Shown here piece by piece: positions 21,525 through 31,619 of a DNA stretch of 64,000 nucleotides. The translations under genes were made by a program, and so were the position numbers. The stretch is from assembly GCA_949825045.1 (NCBI GenBank), contig OX463809.1, forward strand, positions 2,879,501-2,943,500, read 5' to 3'. How positions within the stretch are numbered: position 1 is the stretch's first letter; each line of letters begins with the position of its first letter. The notes under the pieces were generated by a model. It did not search any database. It was not told the DNA's origin and worked only from the letters and a program-made list of their open reading frames with translations. Source of the stretch: Argyresthia goedartella. Taxonomy: Eukaryota > Arthropoda > Insecta > Lepidoptera > Argyresthiidae.

Positions 21525-22882
21525 CACTTTGGAGCAAGCCATAGACGCACTGAGCGAATCCGTTAGCTGCTTCTGACACTGCAAACACATAATTATCTTA
21601 GCAGATTTAAAGATAGACCTGACTGAGCCCCCTACAGATAAGTCGACAGAGCCCATTGCAACATCAAAGAGTTTAACTCTTTTGAACAATTCATTGAATC
21701 CCTAAAGCAACAGTTTGGCGAAAGAAAACACTACGCTCATCTAGTCAGTGACTGCAAGAATGCAGACAAAATTCTAATGAAACCTTCAATCAATGTCCTA
21801 CGCATTGAGACATGCCTCGCCAAATTGCTCACTGAAATAAATATTTCCATTCCAACCAGACGTAAGACTGAACTAGCCGGATGGGTAGCTGCAATGGAAG
21901 ATCTTGCATTACATACCTTCATTGTCGGGCTTCACCCAAGGCTATCCCAAATTGTCAGATGTCGTGACCCCGAGTCTCTCAATGCTGCAACAAATTTTGC
22001 AGTCGCAGAAGAAAAAAAATTAGCCAGTCTGAACAAGACTCCATACCAGGCGTTTTCCAAACCTCAATTCAACACTGGGTTCAGGCCTCCCCGTCGTGAT
22101 TACCAGACGAGGCCTCAACCAAATCCTTCTCAAAACCTTTGTAGTGTTATGCTACTTACATGCTATTCTTGCTTCCTATCCCTTAGCTCCAGCTCCACCA
22201 TCAGTCTTTTTTGTTTGTCCTTCAGGGTACCTTGCTCTGTCATTCTTTCATGTTTTTCAGATTCATGCTGTACAGTCTGATGGTATCACCTTTATTTTCA
22301 TAGGACCCTGTAACGTTTTAAACCATAAGAACACATTAATAAATCATTTTCGCTCTGCATTTTCATGCTATCAGCACTTCTAAGTCGATGGCGAGGGGGC
22401 TTACCTTTGGTGACCTTGTTTTGGCTTTCTCCGAAACTCTGCAATCTCGGGCTTCGTGCGCGCTGGTGCGCTACTTTTTTTTCTTTCGCTGTTATGTAAT
22501 TTACTTCATGGTTTTATATTTGTTTATCGTATTACGAGCCTGAAACTAAACTTTGACGTTGGTTGACGTCTTTGTTTATCTGGTTGTCATGGCAATGCCC
22601 ATTCAAACTCGTTAGCGGTCTGATAGGTTTGTTGCAATACTTTTACAAAAATACTTTTTCTCTCTTGGCCACTCACAAAAATTACGTTTAATTTAAATAA
22701 TTTTTAGAACTCTCCAAAAAGGGTATAAAAGCGGAACATTTCTGAAATTCTGGAGTCTCTTGTTAGGTTCTGTTCGTTTCTGGTAGGTTCTTGTCCTCAC
22801 ACGACACCGTTCTGAAACTACTAAAGATCGTGCGGTGCCTGGTTGCTGATATTGCAAAAATCCAGGGCACACAATTGATAAC
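21525..22882 (+). pseudogene. Errantivirus-like gag, interrupted
   Basis: The open part 21777-22137 encodes a capsid-like segment (LALHTFIVGLHPRLSQIVRC and then DPESLNAATNFAVAEE) typical of Gypsy-group gag. A foreign segment follows from about 22140. The first cysteines and the histidine of a CCHC zinc knuckle lie at about 22848-22882, with a stop between the two cysteines. The last cysteine lies at 23630, beyond the element 22883-23620. The 5' end is missing. Confidence 0.75.
22141..22840 (+). repeat. Insert in gag, possible solo LTR
   Basis: About 700 bp lies between the gag capsid part and the zinc knuckle. It starts near TGTTATGCTAC and holds a TATA box (TATAAAA, 22724-22730) about 120 bp before its end, as an LTR promoter would. 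Clean TG/CA ends and a target duplication were not found, so this is a guess. Confidence 0.35.
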
Positions 22883-23385
22883 GGCTTATGTTTAAACGAT
22901 TACCAAAAATTTACTACCAATAAATTCGAAATGACTGCCAGAATGGATAAATGTCCACCAAATTGTGTTTGGATAAATTATCACAAAACTTCTTTTTATG
23001 TTTTGTGTACTTAACTTTATGTTTTAAATATTTTTTGTTGTTCTTACATGTTCAACCTAACGATAAAGGGGGCTTCGCTTCGCTCACCCCCTTTACCCTT
23101 CACCTAAGCTTCAAGCTCCAAGCACCTAAGCTTCCAAGTATCCACATCTTCAATAAAGTTAAGTTGAAATTTTATTTTTGTAATTAAATACTTTTAGTTC
23201 TATATTAATCTCGATTATCATTTTTCCATCGGTTAGTCGCAACTCTATATAAATTTAGCATCCAACCTTAATCCGGAAGTTGGTGGTTGCTGGGGCCAGA
23301 AATACAGGTTATTTATACCTAGTTCAGGCTTCAGATGTTCCCAATTTATTATTATCATTATTATATATATATATATATATACATA

Positions 23386-23450
<65 letters not shown>

Positions 23451-23620
23451 CTTGGTTGGTAACTCTTGTAACTATTTTGATGATGAAATAAAATTATTAT
23501 TATTATTATTTTTATTAAGCTACCGTAGTATTTTGCATGGATATTTTTTGCAACTTTTGGTGTTCATTTATCCATTTTGGGTAGGAAAAAAATATTTTGG
23601 TGATCATTATATTTGTTGCC
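22883..23620. mobile_element. 9-bp-TSD short element, copy A
   Basis: Flanked by the perfect 9-bp duplication ATTGATAAC (22874-22882 and 23621-23629) inside the gag zinc knuckle. The ends are GGCTTATGTTTAAACG and TATATTTGTTGCC, with inner inverted GAT(C/T)ACCAAAA / TTTTGGTGATC. It is non-coding and related to copies at 41564, 42089 and 53956. A retroposon (about 23133-23515) enlarges this copy. Confidence 0.88.
23133..23515 (+). mobile_element. Retroposon inside copy A, with (AT)n
   Basis: This segment is absent from the other three copies. It is flanked by TAAGCT (23127-23132 and 23516-23521), contains an (AT)n microsatellite (about 23363-23442), and ends in a (TTA)n tail (about 23493-23515), as a short retroposon would. 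Confidence 0.6.
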
Positions 23621-23856
23621 ATTGATAACTGCCGTAAAAGACAGTACAACAATAGCCGTTACCGGAACCAAGCTTCTACATCCCAAGGTCAACCAAACCA
23701 TGCGGCGACCTCCTTCTCAATTCCGCCCTAACGAGTCAACGCTGTAATTCAGCTTCAAGAAGATCAGGGAGTCGATGAGCTGGACTATCATTTAAACGAA
23801 GACCAGTCTCGCTGAAGTGTTGCACGATACGCTCTGGTCCTAAAACCAACACTAAC

Positions 23857-24330
23857 TCCGCTGTATCCTCTGAATCCGCTGTATCCTCTGAATTCGCTGT
23901 ATCATCTGCATCCGCTGTATCCTCTGAATCCGATGTATCCTCTGAATCCACTGTATCCTCTGAATCCACCACACCTTCTTACTATACAAGACCCGGTGTA
24001 TCTTATGCATACGTTGCAATCATCTGTGACCACTACGCCTTCTCAACGCGTACGACCCGCATTATCGAGCAGATTTTCCCAGTTTAATTCCACAAAGTTG
24101 CACATTCCAATACCTACTAAACCCACTGTATCTACTGTATCCCTGTATCTACAAAATCCACTGCATCCCCTGTCTCTACAAAATCTGTTACGCCTACTAT
24201 ATCCGCTGCATCCACTGTAGCCCCTGTATCTACGAAATCTTTTGTATCCCCTGTCTCTACAAAATCTGTTGCGCCTACTAAATCCGCTGTATCCACTGAA
24301 TCCGCTATACCCGTTGTATCCACTCCTTTC
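23857..24330 (+). repeat. 18-bp tandem repeats coding Ser/Thr-rich hexapeptides
   Basis: Six units of about 18 bp (23857-23964, consensus TCCGCTGTATCCTCTGAA, peptide SAVSSE) are followed after a gap by related units (24140-24320, peptide PVSTKS). They sit between gag and protease of the errantivirus-like element, an unusual low-complexity linker. Confidence 0.75.
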
Positions 24331-24425
24331 TCAGCTACCTTTGTATCTACTAAATCACCAAACTCTTACGCTTCCGACACCAAAGGTATAAAGAAATATA
24401 CAAAATTAACTCTAATCTCGGAAAT

Positions 24426-24785
24426 ATGTGTTTACCCCTTGTTCTTCTTGCAACCTCTGTATCATCTAAACCACTTTCATTCCTAGTCGATAGTAGCTCA
24501 TCTATCTGCCTTATAAAGGAAACGTCGATTCCAGAAATGCCCAAATTAGGAAAATATATAATAAAACGGCAATTAAAGGCATCCACGCCGGTGATGAATT
24601 TACTAAAACCAGAGGTGATATCGACCTATGTTTCTTACCAGGTCCAAATTCTATTTCACACAATTTTCATGTTGTTGAAAACATCAGCCTTGAACACGAT
24701 GGAATCATAGGTACAAACTTTCTTAAGGATAAAGCTTGTATCCTTGACTACCAAACAGCCACATTAAAGGTTGACAAACTTACAC
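24426..24785 (+). pseudogene. Retropepsin-like protease remnant
   Basis: The segment FLVDSSSSICLIKE places the catalytic Asp codon at 24489-24491. The family triad is D-T/S-G, and here the Gly is replaced by Ser. A frameshift near 24566 leads to GIIGTNFL, the second conserved block of retropepsins. Likely inactive. Confidence 0.75.
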
Positions 24786-24789
24786 ATTA

Positions 24790-25265
24790 CACCCGCCTTT
24801 ACTGATCGGGGGGCACGGCAGTGCCCCCGCCAAGTCGAGCGCGAAGCAAACAATGCCGTACCATCCTTTACTGGGACCATTTCGCCGCATTTTCAGGCCC
24901 CTATTTGAGAACCTCTGGATAAGACCAGAACGCAGAAATTTTCGTCATCCAGTAAGCTATAATCACATAATTAAAATTCAAAATTTCAAGTCTGTAGGTC
25001 ATTTAGTTCCGAAGTTAAGCGAAAGCAAAGTTTCGCATTTATGAAACTCACTCACACATGATCATCAGAATAGAACTAGTACTTCCCATAAACTCAGAGA
25101 GCTGAAATTTGGTACAGAGTTAGGGTTTAAGGGCCACATAAAGGGAAAACTATAAAAACTAGGATAATTGAAGATCTGGAGTATCTGGTGACCCTGATTA
25201 GAAAACACAAGAGCTTGGTTTTCTCTTGGTATAGATTCGGTGTATACTGTTTTCATATCATATGT
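24790..25265. repeat. Repeat replacing the pol region
   Basis: It starts at a GC-rich hairpin (ggggggcacggcagtgcccccgc) and then reads ccaagtcgagcgcgaagc, and later 'gctgaaatttggtacagagt', a block I recall as a common lepidopteran repeat. No pol protein motif is seen. Confidence 0.5.
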
Positions 25266-25270
25266 AAGAC

Positions 25271-25998
25271 TTGACCAATGCAATTATTCTCAGCAGACAA
25301 AACATCCTACACCCATGCATTCTAACTCCGACCCAATTATGCCGGGAATTGGCCGAGAACAATAGATATCTGTTTTGCGACATTCGAATTCCTTTCTCAC
25401 TTAGCCTAAGTAACATACATTTAATCTTCCACTGTATCCTGTTATTATTATAAAGACAAACTAGTGTTTGTTCTGCACATACCTTTGGTAACAACCGAGG
25501 AATTTAATCTTTATCATATTATTGATATGCCTGTACCACATGACATAGGAAAACTAAACAGTTTTAGTTTTATATTAGCTTCTAATTCTAATATTGCTAT
25601 TTCTAAGGATAAATGAGCTTTTGTAATTTAGATGATTTAAGTAAATGTAGGACGGTAGTCTCTGAGTTCTTTCTATGCGAAATAACCTCAATTGTTGAAA
25701 GTGAATTATTAACTAAAACAATCAGTGCTCTCGGCAAACAAAAACTATATTCGGCGAGTTAGACATTTGGAAACCCCTTGTGAACAATCAGTGGATTTAT
25801 GTGCAATCTCGTTCGAGTAAAATAACAATCGACTGTGGTGTTTCTGAAGTGCGTGAGGTAATAATACTCGGTACAGGAATTTTAACTACCCCGGAACAAT
25901 GTACTGTTTATACCAAGAACACTTGCTAGCTAGACTCCTTTCGTCCAAAAGTGTTATAAATATAAGCATACCTATTCCTAGTTTAGATTTTAATATTA
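25271..25998 (+). pseudogene. Errantivirus-like env, 5' part
   Basis: Frames at 25271-25390 and then, after shifts, 25460-25960 resemble the insect errantivirus envelope (baculovirus F-like) ectodomain, with conserved Cys and Trp positions in the expected order. At least two frameshifts and several stops make it non-functional. It is cut at 25998 by an 8-bp-TSD element and continues at 30561. Confidence 0.65.
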
Positions 25999-26229
25999 TT
26001 CATCTACACACGTATCATAAACCCTCTTTACTGCGTCTAAAAACCACACGTTAAGAAAATTTGTACATTATGACCATAATGTGTAATTTTTCTACATATT
26101 ATGACATTCAAATTTCGAACGCCGACGCCCGCCTGCGTGCCGCACCTAGTTTGTCTGTGAAGTTGGTACTACAAAACAAGCTAAACAAGTGCACAGCAAT
26201 TATCAATGCCACAATGCCGCCAATTCAGC

Positions 26230-29200
26230 AATTATCAATGTCACAATGACGTCGGCTTTCTTTCAGGGCTTACTCAGAAACGATTATCATGTGGTCGGCA
26301 TCTGCGAAACTAATCTGATAGATGGAGTGTTAGACTCTGAGGTGAGCGAGCCTCGTTATGACGTCCACCGTGCTGACCGCCCGACGAGCGAGGTGTTGCG
26401 TCAGCGGGGAGGTGGTGTCGGGGCGCGTCTGGCGAGCGAGTTACACGGGCGGCGCGGCGGGGTAATGCTCACAGAACACAATTACTCTGACGAGGTAATG
26501 GTACTCATGCGGCGTGAGTTATCCGCCGCCCGTGTACTGCCGTCACCCACACATGCGCATGAGTTTGCTCAACTGGAAATTGTTCATGTTGTGGTGGCCA
26601 AGTCGTCTGTTCGTGCTAATAAAGATCTACATATTATTTGTATCTATTTAACAGGCTCTGGCGCTAAACATGACGCACTTTTGGTCAACCTTTCCGCAAA
26701 CATTCGCCACTGCTGCCCGGATAATGACTACCTACTGCTGGGTGATTTTAACTTACCAGACATATATCATGGAGACCGTTTACCGCTGGTTATGGTCTCA
26801 CTCCGTATGGTACCATAAGAGAAAGTCAGGAGCGGTTTATTGACGATATTTGTCTTTCCGACCTGACCCAATATACTAATGTGCTGAATGGAAATAACAG
26901 GCTCTTGGATTTAATTTTTAGTAACACTGATGCTTCTGTGGTGCGTGCGAGTGACCCTTTCACTCGCGAAGATATGCCTCATCATCCCGCCCTCGAAATC
27001 GAGCTCCCAAACGTTGGCATAACATTGTTACGCTCTCACCCCATTAAAATGTATAGATTTAAAAAGGCTGATTGATTACACAGCGATCCGCAACGAACTT
27101 GCTACTAAAGATTGGTCTACTATTTTAAACAAATGTACACTTATTGAAGCCATGGATACTTTTTACAAAATTTTGTATACACTTATAGATAAATATGTTC
27201 CATATACTTATGGCGAGGGCTATCCGGTTTGGTATTCCAAATCGCTTATTAATATAGTTGCAGAAAAAGACAAATTTCACAATAAATGGAAAAGATTTGG
27301 TAACCCTCTCGACTACGACTCTTTTTCGTTGCTGAGGAAGCGGCACAAGAAGCTTCAGCGACAATGTTGGAATAAATTTGTACTAAAAACCAATGAGGCT
27401 TTAGTCCGCAACCCCAAACTGTTTTGGCGCTTCGCTAAAGACATGCGCCGTGATCATGGTTTCCGCAGATCTCGTATGGCGCAAAAACGGCTAACAGTGC
27501 TCAGGAGGCTTGTGAGATCTTTCTAGAATATTTTTTGTCTGTGTATGTGGACTCCAACCACCGCTCTTCACCACTCTCTCGCGGCACAAATTATCTGAGC
27601 TGTGTGGGTGCCATTGAATTAACGAGCAATCTTGTCCTTAAGTGCCTCAAAAACATTGACACTAATAAGGGCGCAGGGCACGACCGGATCCCACCGATTT
27701 TCATTAGAAATTGTGCCGATCAAAACTCGCCGTCCCTTTGTGTATGCTGTTCCGGAGGTCACTAGACGAGAGGTGTTTCCCCACACGTTGGAAATGGCTT
27801 ATATTGTACCCATACACAAAGGTGGTCCAAAAACCAAAGCAGAACAATATCGGCCGGTCTCAATACTGCCAGTTTTTAGTAAACTGCTGGAACTTATAGT
27901 CCATGATCAGGTGTATCCCATTTTAGCGCGTAGTATTCCTCCAGCCCAGCTTGGCTCTATGCGTAAAAGATCAACTACATCCAATTTGGCAGAATTCGTA
28001 GGATCAGTGACCGGTTTTATGGATAAGGGCTACCAGGTCGATACTATATACACCGATTACTCTAAGTGTTTCGATCGGCTGAGGCATGACATCATCCTTT
28101 TTAAGCTGGAACAAGTCGGTGTACATGGAGATCTGCTCAGATGGTTTGAGTCTTACCTCCGTAACCGTAGTCAAGCTGTCCGAATTGGCTGCCATTGCTC
28201 GCGATTTGCTCCAATCCCCTCAGGCGTTCCTCAAGGATCCCATCTGGGGCCACTTCTATTCAATGTCTGTCTGTATGATATAGCATCGTGTTTTAGATCC
28301 GCCAGTTGCCTTAATTATGTATGCCGACGACACCAAGATATTTATGCCCGTATCAAGTTCCTCAAATTGCCACAGATTGCAGGAAGATCTGGACCGTCTT
28401 TGCGAGAACTGTTGTCTCAACAGCTTAGATCTAAATCCCAAAAAGTGTCAACTAATCACGTTTACTAGAAAAACATCTAATCTAACACACCAATATATTC
28501 TAAATGACCACCCCATTGAACGTGTCTCCAAGGTTAGGGATCTTGGGGTTATAATGGACTAACTTGTATTCATACCTCATTACGAACATATTACAGCGAA
28601 AGCTTTTAAATTGCTTGGATTCGTAAATCGTGTGACGAGGCCGCTGCGTTCACCACTTGCTTTTAAATCACTTTATTTCACCTACGTTCGCAGTGTGCTG
28701 GAATATGCGTCGCCGGTATGGTCACCATCCTACCAGTCGCATAAAATCAGAATTGAGTCGGTTCAGAAAGCGTTCATGAGGCAACTGCAGATTAGATATG
28801 ACGGGTCTTCGGTGGACTATGATGAGGGCCTTACTCGACATTCTATGGCGTCCCTGGAGAGCAGGAGGATGCTGGCAGATCAGAAACTTCTTCATGACGT
28901 CATCAACAACAGACTGGACAATGAGTGGCTGGTGAGGTCAGTGCTGCTCAGTGTCTCCATATACACGGTAATTACCGTAGATGCACCGTAATCTGGTCTC
29001 TATCTACCGTCAAGGTAATAGTGTATTACCGTGTCACATATCACCGTAATTACGTTGTTGTAAATATTTCATCATGTATTGCGTAAAACGAATCTCCAGT
29101 CAGTCAATTTAATAAATTTTGTAGTGGCAACACTGCTCCTGGTTGCCAAAAATCCCAGGGGAATCCCCAATATCTAAAAGTTTGCCTGCACCACGCAATC

Positions 29201-29680
29201 CATTCTCGTCCTTATTTAAATAAAGGAAAGAAAGTAAATTGAATGTGTGATGGATGAATGACTTTAAATTGGCTGCCTAGACCCACCTACATTGATTTCA
29301 GGCCAACTAACGACATGTTGTCAAAAATGAATAAATCTATTTACGAAAAAGACACTGTCGTGCTAGGAGAGTCTGATTCAGAATAATATTATGTTCCATA
29401 TGTTACCTCTTTCAATTTTCTTTGTTAATTAAATATATTCAGACTTAATTTGGTACTTAATGTTGTTTTTTTTCCTTTCAAAAATTACACGGTAAATTAC
29501 ACGGTACACTTTTAGTAGATTCACCGTATTTTTACCCTTGCAACACGGTACTTCTCAATTTACATATGGAGACACTGGTGCTGCTGCGCATCGCCCCGGC
29601 GCGGTCGCGTCGCCACACACCGGCGCTGCTTGGGTGCGAGCCTCACCTCGCCTCATATCCACAAACATATTACATACCCT
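26230..29680 (+). pseudogene. LINE ORF2: endonuclease and RT, decayed
   Basis: The endonuclease (VVGICETNLIDG, then an RGGGV block, then YLLLGDFNLPDI) and RT (YRPVSILPVFSKLLELIV, YTDYSKCFDRLRHD motif A, IPSGVPQGSHLGPLLF motif B, a YADDTKIF motif C in another frame) are spread over several frames with stops. The C-terminal thumb region (VLEYASPVWSPSYQSHKI) reaches 28948 and resumes after the hAT. No RNase H was seen. Jockey-like by motifs. Confidence 0.85.
28949..29577. mobile_element. Non-autonomous hAT element
   Basis: 629 bp flanked by the 8-bp duplication GTGCTGCT (28941-28948 and 29578-29585). Ends are CAGTGTCTCCATAT and ATATGGAGACACTG, matching the hAT signature of 8-bp TSD and CAG..CTG termini. 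ACCGTAAT / TACGGT motifs are clustered near both ends, probably transposase sites. It interrupts the LINE RT frame. Confidence 0.9.
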
Positions 29681-29683
29681 CTC

Positions 29684-29746
29684 TCTCTCACACACAAACA
29701 CACATACACATATACAAACGCACGCACGCACGCACACACACACCTT
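29684..29746 (+). repeat. (CT)n / (CA)n microsatellite
   Basis: Simple-sequence run of CT then CA, ACGC and CA units near the 3' end of the nested LINE. Confidence 0.85.
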
Positions 29747-29924
29747 ATTATATATACTGTAAAATTACCTTTTATGCATATGTTTTATGATCTTAAAATC
29801 CTCATCATAATTTATAACGGATATCTTTCGTAACTGACATTACCCATTTATATCAGTGTTATTTTTATCGAATTAATTACTTATGCTGTGAAACATCAAC
29901 AAATAAATAAGTAAATAAATGCCG

Positions 29925-30255
29925 TCGAACATACGGTTCCTGAACACATCAAAGAGAGCTTATGTAGATAAACTAGTGTATGTAACTGTACATAATTAGG
30001 CATTAAAACTCTCGAGTGATATTATTATTATATATTTTATAAACCCACTCTCGAGTTTTAATGCCCTCCATTATGTATCAGTCACATAATAGTAGTTTAT
30101 GTGACTGCTACATCATTATGTATGGAGGGCATTAATATATATGATAGTTTCATAATAATATCACTCGAGTTTTAATGCCCAATTATGTTCAGTTACATAC
30201 ACTAGTTATCTACACACATATCATAATCTCTCTTTGACGAGTTCAGGAACCGCTT
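29925..30255. repeat. Palindromic core of the foldback element
   Basis: Arms of about 150 bp meet near 30093. Shared blocks: cggttcctgaac, gtgtatgtaactg, attaaaactctcgagtg and their complements. A half copy lies at 39848-40076. Confidence 0.8.
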
Positions 30256-30560
30256 GTTTGACCGACATTGTGGCTCTGCAGTTGTTTAGCTTGTGCTGTA
30301 GTACCAACCACAGAGCAACTTATATAATACTGAAAGTACCAACTTCACAAACAAACTAGGGGCGGCACGCAGGCGGGCGTCGGTGTTCGAAATTTGAATG
30401 TCATAATATGTAGAAAAATTACACATTATGGTCATAATGTGTAATTTTTCAGATAAGAAATGAGTTTTTACCAAGTAGTTTAACATTATGCTGATCGTAA
30501 GGTGCGGATTTGTACGTAGTAAAGAGGGTTTATGATACGTGTGTAGATAAACTAATATTA

Positions 30561-30740
30561 AGTTTTTTAAGATTATTATCAATTCTAGATCTAAATTTAA
30601 AATTTATATTGTAAAAGCAACCCCTTCTGCTGACGACTCTATTACACCGCGTGAAGATTGTGCTACTCCGTTACCTAGATTAAAAGAAATTGTTTATTTT
30701 ACTGAACTTCGGCTATTTTCCCCGAATTTCAGTCTTCCAT
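30561..30740 (+). pseudogene. Errantivirus-like env, 3' part
   Basis: An uninterrupted frame resumes right after the duplicated TAATATTA and runs into the LTR start. Its frame agrees with the segment ending at 25998 once a single TSD copy is counted. It represents the envelope C-terminal tail. Confidence 0.55.
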
Positions 30741-30747
30741 GGGGGGT

Positions 30748-30986
30748 TGTTATATCCCTGTACAGTAGGGATGTATGCTGACGTTGTGCAGCGTCGGCCC
30801 CTTCAACATCCACTCTTATCTGACGGGCGACTGGAAGCTCGAGGAAGCCCAGATCCGAACTAGTCTTCAGTTTACTGTCCGGGTGGACACACTTACTATA
30901 TCATAACGACTTTTTATCAATATGTAATTCCATTTCTTGTGTTTCATTAATAAATATTCCAGTTCATTCTTAAAATCGTTTTTTAA
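30748..30986 (+). repeat. 3' LTR of the errantivirus-like element, first part
   Basis: It starts TGTTATATCC directly after a polypurine tract (GGGGGG, 30741-30746) and contains AATAAA (30945-30950). The piggyBac cuts it at TTAA 30983-30986. The rest is 34219-34273, ending TATCACA, so the LTR has TG..CA ends and is about 290 bp. The LTR call is inferred because no partner LTR is present. Confidence 0.55.
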
Positions 30987-31280
30987 CCCTTTATTTCGCA
31001 GAAATACCCAAACATGAAAATGTAATTTATTGTTATTGTATGCCTCTCAGAGGGTCTCAAGGAGGACAGAAAAAATATAAATAAAAATCCTGAAACTATA
31101 GATTTCCCGAAAACTTATGTCCGTGGCAGCGAACACTGCGAAGTATCCTATGAACAACATAGCCTGATGTGTGTTCACTGTAACGGACATTATGAACTAA
31201 GGTATATAAAAAGTCACTTAGGCAGCATAATAAATATAACATTTATTTTTACTTCTTCACAGTTAATCTTAGTTAAGTAA

Positions 31281-31608
31281 CACTAATTATTAGTTTTAGG
31301 ACGGAACACCATCACATCACAATAAAAATTCTAGAAATGCACATAATACCACTGAACATCATAAGAACTGGCTTTTCTGAAAAACATAACGTTAGCCATA
31401 AAACACGTAAAATATCAAACTAAATCTATAAAAAACACAATAAGTTACACTAATTATTAGTTTTAAGACGGAACAGCAGCACATCACAATAAAAATTCTA
31501 GAAATGCACATAATACCACTGAACATCATAAGAAATGTCTTTTCTGAAAAACATGACGTTAGCCATAAAACACGTAAAATATCAAAATAAATCTGGAAAA
31601 ACACAATA
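31281..31608. repeat. 167-bp tandem duplication in piggyBac
   Basis: Two direct copies (31281-31447 and 31448-31608) share long exact stretches such as cacatcacaataaaaattct and gccataaaacacgtaaaata, differing at a few bases. They lie downstream of the transposase frame. Confidence 0.88.
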
Positions 31609-31619
31609 TCCACATATTA

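Larger units (their letters stand above)
26220..29917 (+). mobile_element. Non-LTR retrotransposon inside the foldback element
   Basis: Flanked by AATGCCG (26213-26219 and 29918-29924), with a TAAA-rich tail at 29900-29917. It is 5' truncated just before the endonuclease. It carries a hAT insertion at 28949-29577. A (CA)n-rich microsatellite (29684-29746) follows the coding end. Confidence 0.85.
25999..30552. mobile_element. Long inverted-repeat element in env, 8-bp TSD
   Basis: Flanked by TAATATTA (25991-25998 and 30553-30560). The arms 25999-26180 and about 30350-30552 are inverted copies (for example catctacacacgtatcataa on the left and its complement on the right). The centre is the palindrome 29925-30255. 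Removing the LINE 26220-29917 restores a foldback of about 860 bp. No transposase was seen. The TSD is itself a palindrome, so it is weaker evidence. Confidence 0.75.

Noticed and set aside
23363..23442. CRISPR-like or satellite array
   Set aside because: It is a plain (AT)n microsatellite with no spacers.
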